DNA from: JBPRGG01 sp051418075
Lineage (GTDB): Bacteria; Bacteroidota; Bacteroidia; Cytophagales; Cyclobacteriaceae
Reading direction: 5' to 3'
DNA length: 64,000 nt
Assembly (NCBI GenBank): GCA_051418075.1
Contig: JBPRGG010000041.1
Coordinates: 1-64,000 of the forward strand
Below the pieces are notes generated by a model, which saw only the letters and a program-made list of their open reading frames with translations, did no database searches and was not told where the DNA came from. Positions 1 to 7,558 of the stretch are shown here, piece by piece. How positions within the stretch are numbered: position 1 is the first letter of the stretch; every line of letters begins with the position of its first letter. The translations under genes were made by a program, and so were the position numbers.

Positions 1-82
1 TGTAGGTGGCAGTACTCCGTTGTCCCGCAGTGAAGCTTTAGGCAGTGCCAAGCCTGTCAAACTTAATCTTACAGTTTTATGA
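1..82 (+). CDS. C-terminal tail of an upstream gene (partial)
   Basis: An open frame enters from the left edge in the second reading frame and stops at TGA (80-82), giving 26 residues that end in the strand-like KLNLTVL. The stop overlaps the next start as ATGA, a 4-base overlap typical of translationally coupled operon genes. That overlap is the main reason to think this is the real end of a gene. It is too short to name; a secreted beta-rich protein or glycoside hydrolase would fit the neighbours but is not shown. Confidence 0.5.
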   Translation, partial: VGGSTPLSRSEALGSAKPVKLNLTVL

Positions 83-1743
83 TTATGAATAAGCCTGCAA
101 TCATCCTAGCTGTTTTCATATTTTTTTTCTCATGTCAACCGGTAGATGAATTTGGCGGTCCGACCATCATTGTTACCGACAGCGTGATCAACAAAGTCGA
201 CAGCAGGATTTTTGGACAGTTTCTGGAAAAACCTTCCTGGGGTGGAGAGATTGGACCTGAAGCTGCCTGGTTGCCAGCCGAAGGACGGTTACAAGATTCT
301 GTCTTTCTTTTACTGAAGGAATTGCATATACCGGTACTTCGATTTCCGGGAGGCACAGATGTAGATCACCTGGACTGGCGTGATATGGTGGATAATGTAC
401 CCGGACGGGCAGCAGAAAGACCTACAAGCATCGGGATAAGAGGCGATACCGTGACAAACCTTTTCGGATATGATGAAGCCTTGCAATTGGCAGAAGAGCT
501 TGGTTCGGAAATGATTTTGGTGGTGAATTTCGGACAGGCTTATTTTGGTGAAAAACCCGTTGAAGAGGCAGCATTGGATGTGGCATCATTGATTGCTTAC
601 TGCAATGCACCGTTGGGTGCAACACTACCAAAAGGCATGTACGATTGGCCTTCTTTACGAGAAAAAAACGGACGTGCCGAACCTTACCATGTTCGCTATG
701 TGCAAATTGCCAATGAGCCATGGATACTTGATAAAAATTTAAAAATTCATGGAGATATTGATGATAGTCTCCGGCATCATTTTTTCGATATTCATAAAGC
801 CTACATCCATGCTATCAGGCTGGTTGATCCTGATATTGAAATCATAGTAGATGGCAACTGCCAGGAACTTGCCGCCCATCTTCAATCAGAATTGGGAGAT
901 GAAGTGCAATACGCCGCCTACCACGTCTATTACCCCTGGCAATTGCAATTTTTTAAGCAGGATGGCGAAAATGTTTCTCCCGATACACTTTCTGAAGAAA
1001 AGATCTGGAATGCCTGGGTTGCTTTCCCCCAGATGAATGAAGCAGGGAATGCTGTGATAAAAAATGATGGCTATGCTTACGCAAAAAACACTGGATATCC
1101 GGTAGCCGTCACGGAATGGAACTGGAATGGCTGGTGGCATTCAGACCTGACAAAAAATGGGTTGAAAGAATCGAAGCTGGCACAGGGAATAGGAGCAGCA
1201 GGCTTTTTGCATGCTTTTATGCGAGAAGGTGAAAACATACAAATGGGTATTCAATCAATGGTGTTGGGGAATTCCTGGGGTATTACAGGCATCAGGGTAG
1301 ATCCGGAACAAAAGACCCAACCTCATTTTTATCCAACAGGAAAAGTGACTGGTTTCTATGCCAATAACCATGGCAGTGAATTACTCCAAACTATTACAGC
1401 CAATGTTTCCTGGTATGAACAACCCTACCAAATGAATGCTTTGCAAGCAAAATCAAGAGTCAATAATCTTGATATATTGGCCACACGTTCTGAAGACCGG
1501 GTATTTTTGCATTTGATTAATCGTCAAATGAATGAAGAAGCAGATATAAAAGTGGAAATGTCTGGCTTCAAGGTAAAAGGTACTGCTAATTACAAAGTAA
1601 TCACCGGGCCTGTTTATCCCGATCAAGTGAATATGATCGAAGAACAAACTTCTGAAGTACAATTGAAAAAGAATAATTTAAGACTACAGGTACCTGCTCG
1701 CTCAGTTTCTGTAGTTATTTTCAATATTGATATACCTGAATAG
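79..1743 (+). CDS. GH51-like alpha-L-arabinofuranosidase-type lipoprotein
   Basis: Predicted exported glycoside hydrolase of the GH51/arabinofuranosidase type, acting on side chains of plant or algal polysaccharide. It has a hydrophobic N-terminus ending in a lipobox (FFFSC, Cys19), so it should be a membrane-anchored lipoprotein. A TIM-barrel body follows with RFPGG (88-92), a likely acid/base Glu in ANEPW (Glu213) and a likely nucleophile in VTEWNWN (Glu346). The end is a beta-rich domain, as in GH51. Length (554) is normal. Start: the ATG at 79 overlaps the preceding stop by 4 bases; an in-frame ATG at 85 is an alternative. The enolase-family gene follows after 18 bases, so both are probably one transcript. 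Exact substrate and GH family are inferred from motifs only. Confidence 0.65.
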   Translation: MIMNKPAIILAVFIFFFSCQPVDEFGGPTIIVTDSVINKVDSRIFGQFLEKPSWGGEIGPEAAWLPAEGRLQDSVFLLLKELHIPVLRFPGGTDVDHLDWRDMVDNVPGRAAERPTSIGIRGDTVTNLFGYDEALQLAEELGSEMILVVNFGQAYFGEKPVEEAALDVASLIAYCNAPLGATLPKGMYDWPSLREKNGRAEPYHVRYVQIANEPWILDKNLKIHGDIDDSLRHHFFDIHKAYIHAIRLVDPDIEIIVDGNCQELAAHLQSELGDEVQYAAYHVYYPWQLQFFKQDGENVSPDTLSEEKIWNAWVAFPQMNEAGNAVIKNDGYAYAKNTGYPVAVTEWNWNGWWHSDLTKNGLKESKLAQGIGAAGFLHAFMREGENIQMGIQSMVLGNSWGITGIRVDPEQKTQPHFYPTGKVTGFYANNHGSELLQTITANVSWYEQPYQMNALQAKSRVNNLDILATRSEDRVFLHLINRQMNEEADIKVEMSGFKVKGTANYKVITGPVYPDQVNMIEEQTSEVQLKKNNLRLQVPARSVSVVIFNIDIPE

Positions 1744-1761
1744 AAAATAACCGCGATAAAA

Positions 1762-3030
1762 ATGAAAAGAAGTAGACGTAATTTTATCAAACAAACAACT
1801 GCCGGAACATTGGCAGGGTCATTATTTTTACAATCCTGTACAGAAAGTGTATCACAGAAAAAAGTTGTCAATACGGTAGATTATGAACCCCTGGATAAGA
1901 TATTAGCTCAACCAGTGGTTAAAAAGGAGCTTTTCTCTGAACCGCTTATCATTGACCGCCTGGAGTTGCTAAGGTATGAAAATAATTTTATCTGCCGGGT
2001 AACTACGAAGGATGGTGCTGAAGGCCTTTCGGTGAGTAATAACATGCAAATGATCCATTTATACCCGATTTTTACCGGCAGGCTGCAGCCATTTTTCATT
2101 GGTAGAGATGCCCGTGATCTGGAGCAATTGCTGGAGGAGGTATATGTTTATAAAAGCAATTACAAGTTGCAGAGCCTGGCTTTGTGGGTTCCGTTGGCCA
2201 CAATTGAATTTGCCATCCTGGATTTACTGGGCCAGGTAGCCAATATTCCGATCGGAAAAGTAATTGGCGAAATTCATCATCCTGAGATTGCCGTTTACCA
2301 GGCCAACAATAACCGGGGCGAAACGCCGGAAAAATCATTGGAGGACATCCAGAGAAGTGTTGCGGAGACAGATGCCCAAGCACTAAAATTTAAAGTGGCT
2401 GGTCGTATGGGTTCTCCTGAAGAACCTGTTGGTCGCTCAGAACAATTGATCCCCATGGTACGGGAAGCATTTGGACCTGATATGACCATATATGCTGATG
2501 CCAATGGCGGATACGATGTGGCGGAAGCCATTCGCATTGGTAAAATTATGGAAGAGTATAATTTCGATTTTTTCGAGGAGCCGGTACCTTTCGACTACTA
2601 CGAAGAAACCAGGGCAGTAGCTGATGGATTGACTGTACCCATCGCCGGTGGTGAGCAGGAGCCCAGCCTGCATAACTTCCGCTGGCTGATTGGCAATAAT
2701 GCTCTACAAGTGGTACAACCAGATATTTTCTATTTTGGAGGTATGGTGCGGTCAATGAAAGTGGCTCGTATGGGAGCACATTATGACAAGCTATGCGTAC
2801 CTCACATTTCAGGTTCAGGGTTAGGTTACCTGTACATGATGCATTATGTTTCCGCTGTTCCCAATGCCGGGCCGTATCATGAATTCAAAGGTTTCAACAA
2901 TGAAATACCTCTGGAATGTCCCACTTCCGATTTGCAAAGTCATGGTGGTACGGTGAAAGTACCCACAGGGCCGGGATTAGGAGTAAATATTGATCCGGAA
3001 TATATTGCCAGGCATCGAGTGGTGAGTTAG
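1762..3030 (+). CDS. Exported enolase-superfamily enzyme (mandelate racemase/muconate lactonizing type)
   Basis: Member of the enolase superfamily, which abstracts a proton next to a carboxylate; sugar-acid dehydratase or racemase are typical activities. Signature residues can be read in order: KFK with Lys209/Lys211, the metal ligands Asp246 (DANGG), Glu272 (FEEP) and Glu298 (GGEQE), then the Asp321/His348 dyad (VQPD, PHISG). The Asp-His dyad points to the mandelate racemase subgroup. The N-terminus has a twin-arginine motif (RSRRNFIK) followed by LQSC, so it looks like a Tat-exported lipoprotein. That is odd because characterised members work in the cytoplasm on metabolites. It sits 18 bases after the GH51-like gene, suggesting joint processing of a sugar or uronic-acid product in the periplasm. 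Substrate unknown. Confidence 0.8.
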   Translation: MKRSRRNFIKQTTAGTLAGSLFLQSCTESVSQKKVVNTVDYEPLDKILAQPVVKKELFSEPLIIDRLELLRYENNFICRVTTKDGAEGLSVSNNMQMIHLYPIFTGRLQPFFIGRDARDLEQLLEEVYVYKSNYKLQSLALWVPLATIEFAILDLLGQVANIPIGKVIGEIHHPEIAVYQANNNRGETPEKSLEDIQRSVAETDAQALKFKVAGRMGSPEEPVGRSEQLIPMVREAFGPDMTIYADANGGYDVAEAIRIGKIMEEYNFDFFEEPVPFDYYEETRAVADGLTVPIAGGEQEPSLHNFRWLIGNNALQVVQPDIFYFGGMVRSMKVARMGAHYDKLCVPHISGSGLGYLYMMHYVSAVPNAGPYHEFKGFNNEIPLECPTSDLQSHGGTVKVPTGPGLGVNIDPEYIARHRVVS

Positions 3031-3057
3031 TCTATTAGCAACGAGTTGGAGCGTCTG

Positions 3058-3081
3058 GGTCTAGGTCTAGGTCTAGGTCTG
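3058..3081. repeat. Short tandem repeat, four GGTCTA units
   Basis: Four head-to-tail copies of GGTCTA (the last reads GGTCTG) just after the enolase-family gene. The unit resembles the GAGCGTCT core of the palindromes that follow, and a partial core (GGAGCGTCT) lies at 3048-3056. It creates a spurious open frame that I do not count as a gene. Confidence 0.8.
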
Positions 3082-3150
3082 GTCGGCTTCCCGTTGGTGC
3101 TAAAGATAGATCAAACACCAATTTTTCCTCCCCAATATATCCCTTCTACT

Positions 3151-3172
3151 AGCGCCAGGTCTCGCTGGTGCT
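3151..3172. repeat. Palindromic repeat, CCAG/CTGG form
   Basis: Inverted repeat with arms AGCGCCAG and CTGGTGCT (one G-T pair) around GTCTCG. It is the first of at least five intergenic palindromes here that contain all or part of the core GCGTCTCGCT. No protein-coding potential. Confidence 0.65.
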
Positions 3173-3213
3173 TCACAAACCCAATCCAAACAATGTTGGT
3201 TCCAAATATCATG

Positions 3214-3234
3214 ATGCCGGATCAAGCCCGGCAT
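3214..3234. repeat. REP-like hairpin
   Basis: Perfect 7-bp arms ATGCCGG and CCGGCAT around a 7-base loop. It looks like the extragenic palindromes scattered in many bacterial genomes. It lies between two copies of the GCGTCTCGCT-core repeats but has a different core. Confidence 0.55.
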
Positions 3235-3281
3235 GACAAACTAAAAAACCAACGGCATTTCCATATCACGTTTCTTCCACT

Positions 3282-3306
3282 AGCGCCAGAGCGTCTCGCT
3301 GGTGCT
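3282..3306. repeat. Palindromic repeat, CCAG/CTGG form, full core
   Basis: AGCGCCAG, then AGCG-TCT-CGCT, then GGTGCT. It carries the same outer arms as the copy about 130 bases upstream plus the complete core AGCGTCTCGCT. This ties the CCAG form to the GGTCGG form found further right. Confidence 0.65.
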
Positions 3307-3494
3307 TCCTTTCAAGCAATCAACAACCAATAGCAAGAACTGTAACCACCACTTCATGCCACCACTAAAAAGCCAACCACTGGCAGAAATCCCCAAAACT
3401 ACAAGTGATGGCATGAATTCTCCAGAGATACGCGTTTTGAAGCCACATCAAGCGCTTGTTCAATCTAAGACCAAATAAGCTACTCAGGTACTTA

Positions 3495-3528
3495 CCCTCT
3501 CTCTCCCGAGGCTTCGGGAGAGAGGGGG
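3495..3528. repeat. Long C/T-rich hairpin
   Basis: Two 15-bp arms (3495-3509 and 3514-3528) pair with only one T-G wobble around the loop GGCT. The arms are CT-rich on one side and AG-rich on the other and run into a G tract. It is followed by GCAGCTTTAGCTGAC, itself partly palindromic. It could fold as RNA or be a miniature repeat; no T-tract makes a simple terminator unlikely. Confidence 0.6.
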
Positions 3529-3641
3529 GGCAGCTTTAGCTGACGGGGTGAGGTGAAATCAAAAACCAGCAAACAGAAGGCAGTCCGTCAATAAAATGCA
3601 CGTCAATCGCATCTTCCACTAGAGCGTCTCCCTCCCCAACT

Positions 3642-3664
3642 AGTCGGAGCATCTCGCTCCGACT
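3642..3664. repeat. Palindromic repeat, GTCGG form (copy 1)
   Basis: Arms AGTCGGAGC and GCTCCGACT, 9 bp perfect, around ATCTC. It borders the duplicated gene fragment on its left side. Confidence 0.75.
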
Positions 3665-3684
3665 CTTGAATGCTAACTTACTCC

Positions 3685-3789
3685 TTCATCAAATTCACCT
3701 ACTGCACCAATGCGCCATTGGTAGCCACATCCCAGGCTGCCAATCTTACCCATTTTTTACCTTCGGCATTGAATGGAATTTCAAAACGC
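3685..3789 (-). pseudogene. Duplicated 3' end of the PHP-like gene
   Basis: These 105 bases align without gaps to 4248-4352, the 3' end of the neighbouring 760-residue gene, with six mismatches (about 94% identity). Read on the minus strand it encodes the C-terminal block RFEIPF...KKWVRLAAWDVATNG of that protein. Two changes are silent, two are missense (Asp to Asn, Lys to Glu), and two adjacent changes turn a Pro codon into a stop. The fragment lies between two GTCGG-form palindromes. It is best read as the remnant of a tandem paralog or of a repeat-mediated duplication. Confidence 0.9.
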
Positions 3790-3796
3790 CCCCACT

Positions 3797-3819
3797 GGTC
3801 GGAGCGTCTCGCTCCGACC
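3797..3819. repeat. Palindromic repeat, GGTCGG form (copy 2)
   Basis: Perfect 10-bp arms GGTCGGAGCG and CGCTCCGACC around TCT, the cleanest copy of the family. Its flanks (CCCCCACT on the left, CCCAGCTCT on the right) recur around copy 3, so the repeated unit is longer than the palindrome. Confidence 0.85.
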
Positions 3820-3833
3820 CCAGCTCTCTCCAA

Positions 3834-3896
3834 CTAGTCTTTTTCCAACTTTTTAATAGTCCGGAAGGAGATATTCTGATCTAAAAGAAAGCTCAT
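3834..3896 (-). pseudogene. Truncated DUF5615 (PIN-like) toxin
   Basis: The minus strand encodes MSFLLDQNISFRTIKKLEKD and then a TAG stop. This is the conserved N-terminus of DUF5615 PIN-like putative toxins, which normally run to about 110 residues and open with a similar FLLDxNIS block. The reading frame breaks off exactly where the repeat-flanking sequence CTAGT begins, so the rest of the gene was lost at the repeat junction. Its ATG overlaps the stop of the antitoxin frame by 4 bases, the usual arrangement in these operons. Confidence 0.75.
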
Positions 3897-4112
3897 GAAG
3901 AATGTTGCAATTTATGTTCCCTGTCAGCAGCATAAGCTAAACAAGCTTTAATAACATCTGAGGTTAATTCAGGAAAATCTTCAACAATTTCCTCAAATAT
4001 CAGCGGCAAGCCAACCAAGAACATCATAAACAGTTATCCTTGTTTCCCTTATACAAGGTTTCCCAAACCTTTTATTTGGATTTCTTTTTATAATAGATTT
4101 ATAGTCGACCAT
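3893..4112 (-). pseudogene. Frameshifted DUF433 antitoxin
   Basis: From the ATG at 4112 the minus strand reads a DUF433-type start with KRFGKPCIRETRITVYDV and GWLA, then meets a stop at 3993-3995. The rest of the family continues in another frame as FEEIVEDFPELT and ACLAYAADREHK, ending at TGA 3893-3895. A small deletion around the GWLA-FEEI junction explains the shift. DUF433 proteins are the antitoxins paired with DUF5615 toxins, and the truncated toxin follows immediately. The operon is dead in both genes. Confidence 0.8.
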
Positions 4113-4208
4113 TTCTTGTAAATTTTTACTTCTACAATTTAAATTACTTTTAAATTTAAAATGGCTCTTCAGTTAGTCGCCGAGATATGAGCGTATCGCT
4201 CCCCCACT

Positions 4209-4233
4209 GGTCGGAGGTGTCTCGCTCCGAGCC
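4209..4233. repeat. Palindromic repeat, GGTCGG form (copy 3, degenerate)
   Basis: Imperfect copy of the GGTCGG palindrome (arms GGTCGGAG and CTCCGAGCC around GTGTCTCG). It shares its flanks with copy 2 and ends 10 bases from the stop codon of the PHP-like gene, so on that strand it may also act in transcript 3'-end folding. Confidence 0.7.
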
Positions 4234-4243
4234 CAGCTCTTAA

Positions 4244-6526
4244 CTATTTCATCAAATTCACCGGCTGCACCAATGCGCCATTGGTAGCCACATCCCAGGC
4301 CGCCAATCTCACCCATTTTTTACCTTTGGCATCGAATGGAATTTCAAAACGCTTACTACCAAAGGCTGGCAATTCTGTGGTGGAAATGATTTCTCTTTCT
4401 GTTTCAACCCCATCGCCCCAAACCACTTCTACAAAATCTAGCGGGAAGGTCCAGTGCACCTCTGCTACAATTGTTTTTTTGTCGCCTTCCCCCAGCACTT
4501 TAAATTCCGGAATCAGCACTTCACCGGTGGTCATAAAGTATTCACCAGCTTTCAGGGCATTGATGATACTGCTCATGTCATCAACTGTGGGCACCTTATC
4601 AATTTTGAGGTAATTGACAGGCGACATACCATATGTATCGTCCCAGGGAGGTTTTCCTCGATCCCCGATATCGGAGCGTGCTTCAGAGATGGCTATGGCA
4701 AACTTGGGGGGCAGGTTTTTAGCTGCCATCCAGTTATTGGCTTCATTCCACAAATCCAGGAAACGGTACTGCCCCAGTCGTATTTCAGAGGCATCGATGC
4801 CCATACCCCAGCGGTAACCAAGTCCGAAATAATTTTCGTGTTCAAATTGCGGTTCGTCTTTGATAGCATCCGGGTAGCCGGTAGAACGCTTGCTGCGGGG
4901 GTGAGGTATTGAAATCAGCATATTTTCCTGTTCGGTCATTTTCATCAGGTCCATCGGGTCGGCTATGTTATACACTTTACCCAGCTTAGGGTGTTCCTGA
5001 AATAAGGGTTCACCTTCTGCCCGCGAGGGTTTCCAGTAAACTGGTCCTGGAATTAAAATATCATAATGACCTCCCATGAAGGGTGGCCTTCCCCCGGTAC
5101 TATTTTCATCATTGGGCATTACCAGAAAATCTTTGTCCGACTGGCTTCTGGCGGCTTCATAATACTCTGCCAATTCTTCGGCGAAAGGTATTCCCTTGCT
5201 ATGCCTGGCCGGACCTCTTACACCATCGATAATGCTGAAAATATCTACTCCAATGCCCTTCATGGTGGCCACATCATTTATTTTATGATTAAAACCGCCC
5301 TTTGCCTTCAATCTTTTTACCAGACCCACATGGTAATGATGCCCCATTACTTTGTAACCGGGTAGGGGTTTGAATTTATCACCATTGGTAAATTTTAATG
5401 CCTGCTCCACGGCATCTGTTCCATCTTTTGCACTGATGTAAAAAAATACGGGCATGCGTTGCCAGGTGCCAGGACGGGCACTGTAAAGAGCAAAATTGTG
5501 GTAAAACTCCGGGTCTTCTTCGTGTTCCGCCTGGCGCGTGCCAAAGGAGAATTTGTCATTACTATCTTTTCGGTACCAGCTATAACCCAGGTTTTGTTCT
5601 GATTCACGAGCCCAATAAAAGCTATGAGGAGGAGGGAAGGCAGCAATCCCCGCCTGGTTAGTTTCAGCTGCAACCAAACGGTTATTGCTGGTGATGATCA
5701 CCGGTTCCTGGTTATTCAATCCACCAAATTCGTAATCCTGCCACTGATTGACCAAATCCCTCCAAACCATCTTAGCGGTTGAGGTAAGGGGCAATCCTGC
5801 CAGTCCGGCATCATATTTAAAGGCAGCCGATGGATGGTCAGTTTTGGCAACCAACATTTGTCGCACCAGGTTGGAGCCTTTAAATACATCGAATTGCAGG
5901 TAACCCTGAAATATGCCAGCTTCCACGCCCGGAAAGGTGATTTCCAGGCGGGCGCCATTGGTTACCACTTTACAGCTTTTAGCTGAAAATTTTGCCTTGG
6001 CCCGGGTAATTTCATCCTTACTTCTGGGCATGCCCGGGTGGTTGGCAAATGGTTCTGCTGCTGGAATGGATGATCCATGAGAGAGTGGTGGTTCATCGCT
6101 TACATACAAAGGAGCATCCCAGAAGGCTTCCCATTTTATTTTGTCCAATAGTTCAGCTTTTAATGGTATACCCAATTCCTCCAATGGTTCCGTTTGTTGT
6201 TGGGTTACCCGCCTTAAACCGGAAACTACTCTATATTCAGGAATGATATTGCGACCAATAATTTTCAATTTTCCATTTCCATTTTTAATGGCTAATTCTC
6301 TGATAGTGGGAACACCCTGATCAATTATAAATTGAATTCTCAAATGATGCTGTAAATCTCCTTTCCAGGTTACTGTTAACTCCTCCTGGTTGGCCACAGC
6401 CTGCAGGCCTTCCTGGGCTTTATATTGACTCAAGTCACAACGAATAGGATCAGCTGCAGGAAGCAGATATCCACAGGATAAAAGAAGAATAAATAGAAAA
6501 TATTTTGGCAAGATATTACTTCTCAT
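4244..6526 (-). CDS. Large secreted PHP-like (CehA/McbA-type) metallohydrolase candidate
   Basis: A 760-residue exported protein with a signal peptide (hydrophobic residues 9-24). Residues 30-385 are beta-rich and not recognised. From about 390 the protein has features of a PHP-type metal-dependent hydrolase: GHHYHVG (His397-x-His399), a MPNDE block (Asp473, Glu474), ISIPHP (His542) and the late motif INALKAGEYFMTTG (about 655-668). A beta-rich end contains VVWGDG and KKWVRLAAWDVATNG. The PHP/CehA assignment is inferred from His/Asp spacing and is not certain. Its 3' end is duplicated about 560 bases downstream. It is convergent with the GH51-like/enolase operon, which suggests a role in exported carbohydrate or phosphoester turnover. 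Confidence 0.6.
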   Translation of the reverse strand: MRSNILPKYFLFILLLSCGYLLPAADPIRCDLSQYKAQEGLQAVANQEELTVTWKGDLQHHLRIQFIIDQGVPTIRELAIKNGNGKLKIIGRNIIPEYRVVSGLRRVTQQQTEPLEELGIPLKAELLDKIKWEAFWDAPLYVSDEPPLSHGSSIPAAEPFANHPGMPRSKDEITRAKAKFSAKSCKVVTNGARLEITFPGVEAGIFQGYLQFDVFKGSNLVRQMLVAKTDHPSAAFKYDAGLAGLPLTSTAKMVWRDLVNQWQDYEFGGLNNQEPVIITSNNRLVAAETNQAGIAAFPPPHSFYWARESEQNLGYSWYRKDSNDKFSFGTRQAEHEEDPEFYHNFALYSARPGTWQRMPVFFYISAKDGTDAVEQALKFTNGDKFKPLPGYKVMGHHYHVGLVKRLKAKGGFNHKINDVATMKGIGVDIFSIIDGVRGPARHSKGIPFAEELAEYYEAARSQSDKDFLVMPNDENSTGGRPPFMGGHYDILIPGPVYWKPSRAEGEPLFQEHPKLGKVYNIADPMDLMKMTEQENMLISIPHPRSKRSTGYPDAIKDEPQFEHENYFGLGYRWGMGIDASEIRLGQYRFLDLWNEANNWMAAKNLPPKFAIAISEARSDIGDRGKPPWDDTYGMSPVNYLKIDKVPTVDDMSSIINALKAGEYFMTTGEVLIPEFKVLGEGDKKTIVAEVHWTFPLDFVEVVWGDGVETEREIISTTELPAFGSKRFEIPFDAKGKKWVRLAAWDVATNGALVQPVNLMK

Positions 6527-6832
6527 AATAGTCTGAATTTGTGCAATTGATTAAGCCTTAAATATATAGAAAATTTGACATCTGGGTGCTATAGAGAGGG
6601 TAAAAATAGTAAGTGAATTTAGTAATTAACACACTAGATCTGAAAATAACCAAACCAAAGAAACCACATAAAAACCTTCGGGGTGAATTTCAGCCCGTCT
6701 GCATTTATGGCCATTGCCCAAAATGGCAATGAAACATTAAAAAGATGATTCTTTAAAGGCTGGGAAATGGTGAATCCCCTGATGAAGCAAAACCTGAATG
6801 TATAAGATACCGTTACAGGTTTTAAAAAGCGT
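6527..6832. other. Divergent intergenic region
   Basis: 306 bases between two divergently transcribed genes, so promoters for both should lie here; I could not recognise a convincing one. It contains a 7-bp hairpin with arms CATTGCC (6712-6718) and GGCAATG (6725-6731). An open frame on the minus strand is an antisense shadow of the methyltransferase and is not counted. Confidence 0.5.
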
Positions 6833-7543
6833 ATGGCCTGGACCGAGTCTGATTCTAAAGATTTTATTGCATTAGGAGACTTTATTGTTCCATCTAGGAA
6901 TGAACAATCCAGGATCATGATCAAGTTACTTGAAACAGTACAAAACCTGAACCTGGTAGCTGATCTAAGCTGCGGTGCAGGCCACTGGTCAGAAGCAGTA
7001 TTAAACCAATATCCTAAAACCAAAGTTTATGGCTTTGATCAATCCCGGGAAATGCTGCAACAGGCAGGTAAAAGACTTAATCATCATCAAAGCAGATTTA
7101 AAACCATAAATTTTGATTTGCTTTCTGATTCCTGGGACCAAAATCTCGAACCTACAGATGCCTTTATCACTTCACTGGCCGTTCATCATCTGGATCACGC
7201 GGAAAAGCCCAGGTTATTTCATAAACTATATCAAAAACTTAAACCCGGAGGTATTCTTGTAATGGCTGATATTGTAGCTCCCTCCCATCCCATTGGTTAT
7301 CAAATAGCTGGAGACCAATGGAACGAGTACGTCAGCAATAAGGCCAAGAAGTACAACAAGCCGGATATTTACCAGGTATTTACCCAACAAAAATGGAATT
7401 ACTTTCTATATCCTCAGGATGATCCCTTGGATCAACCATCTGCCCTGCCGGATCAGTTAAACTGGCTATACGAAGCCGGATTTAATCAGGTGGATGTTTA
7501 TTGGATGTTTGCCGGTCATGCTCTGATGGCAGGATGGAAATAA
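6833..7543 (+). CDS. SAM-dependent methyltransferase (class I)
   Basis: Cytoplasmic class I methyltransferase of about normal length (236). The AdoMet-binding motif I reads VADLSCGAGHW (about 42-52), the acidic residue after strand 2 is in GFDQS (Asp69), and the late motif LKPGGILVMADIV is clear. SLAVHHLDH supplies the usual motif II region. The C-terminal part is of the UbiE/ubiquinone-menaquinone-like kind that methylates small molecules, but the acceptor cannot be told. The GNAT gene follows after 15 bases, so the two are likely co-transcribed, perhaps for modification or detoxification of one small compound. Confidence 0.85.
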   Translation: MAWTESDSKDFIALGDFIVPSRNEQSRIMIKLLETVQNLNLVADLSCGAGHWSEAVLNQYPKTKVYGFDQSREMLQQAGKRLNHHQSRFKTINFDLLSDSWDQNLEPTDAFITSLAVHHLDHAEKPRLFHKLYQKLKPGGILVMADIVAPSHPIGYQIAGDQWNEYVSNKAKKYNKPDIYQVFTQQKWNYFLYPQDDPLDQPSALPDQLNWLYEAGFNQVDVYWMFAGHALMAGWK

Positions 7544-7558
7544 ATAAAGGAAGAAAAA

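Noticed and set aside
3046..3333. Plus-strand open frame of 95 codons after the enolase-family gene
   Set aside because: It is generated by the GGTCTA tandem repeat and palindromes and encodes low-complexity Gly/Leu repeats.
4454..4912. Plus-strand open frame of 152 codons opposite the PHP-like gene
   Set aside because: Antisense shadow of the 760-residue gene, with no signal or domain of its own.
6634..7023. Minus-strand open frame across the methyltransferase start
   Set aside because: Mostly antisense to the methyltransferase; the non-overlapping part has no recognisable protein features.
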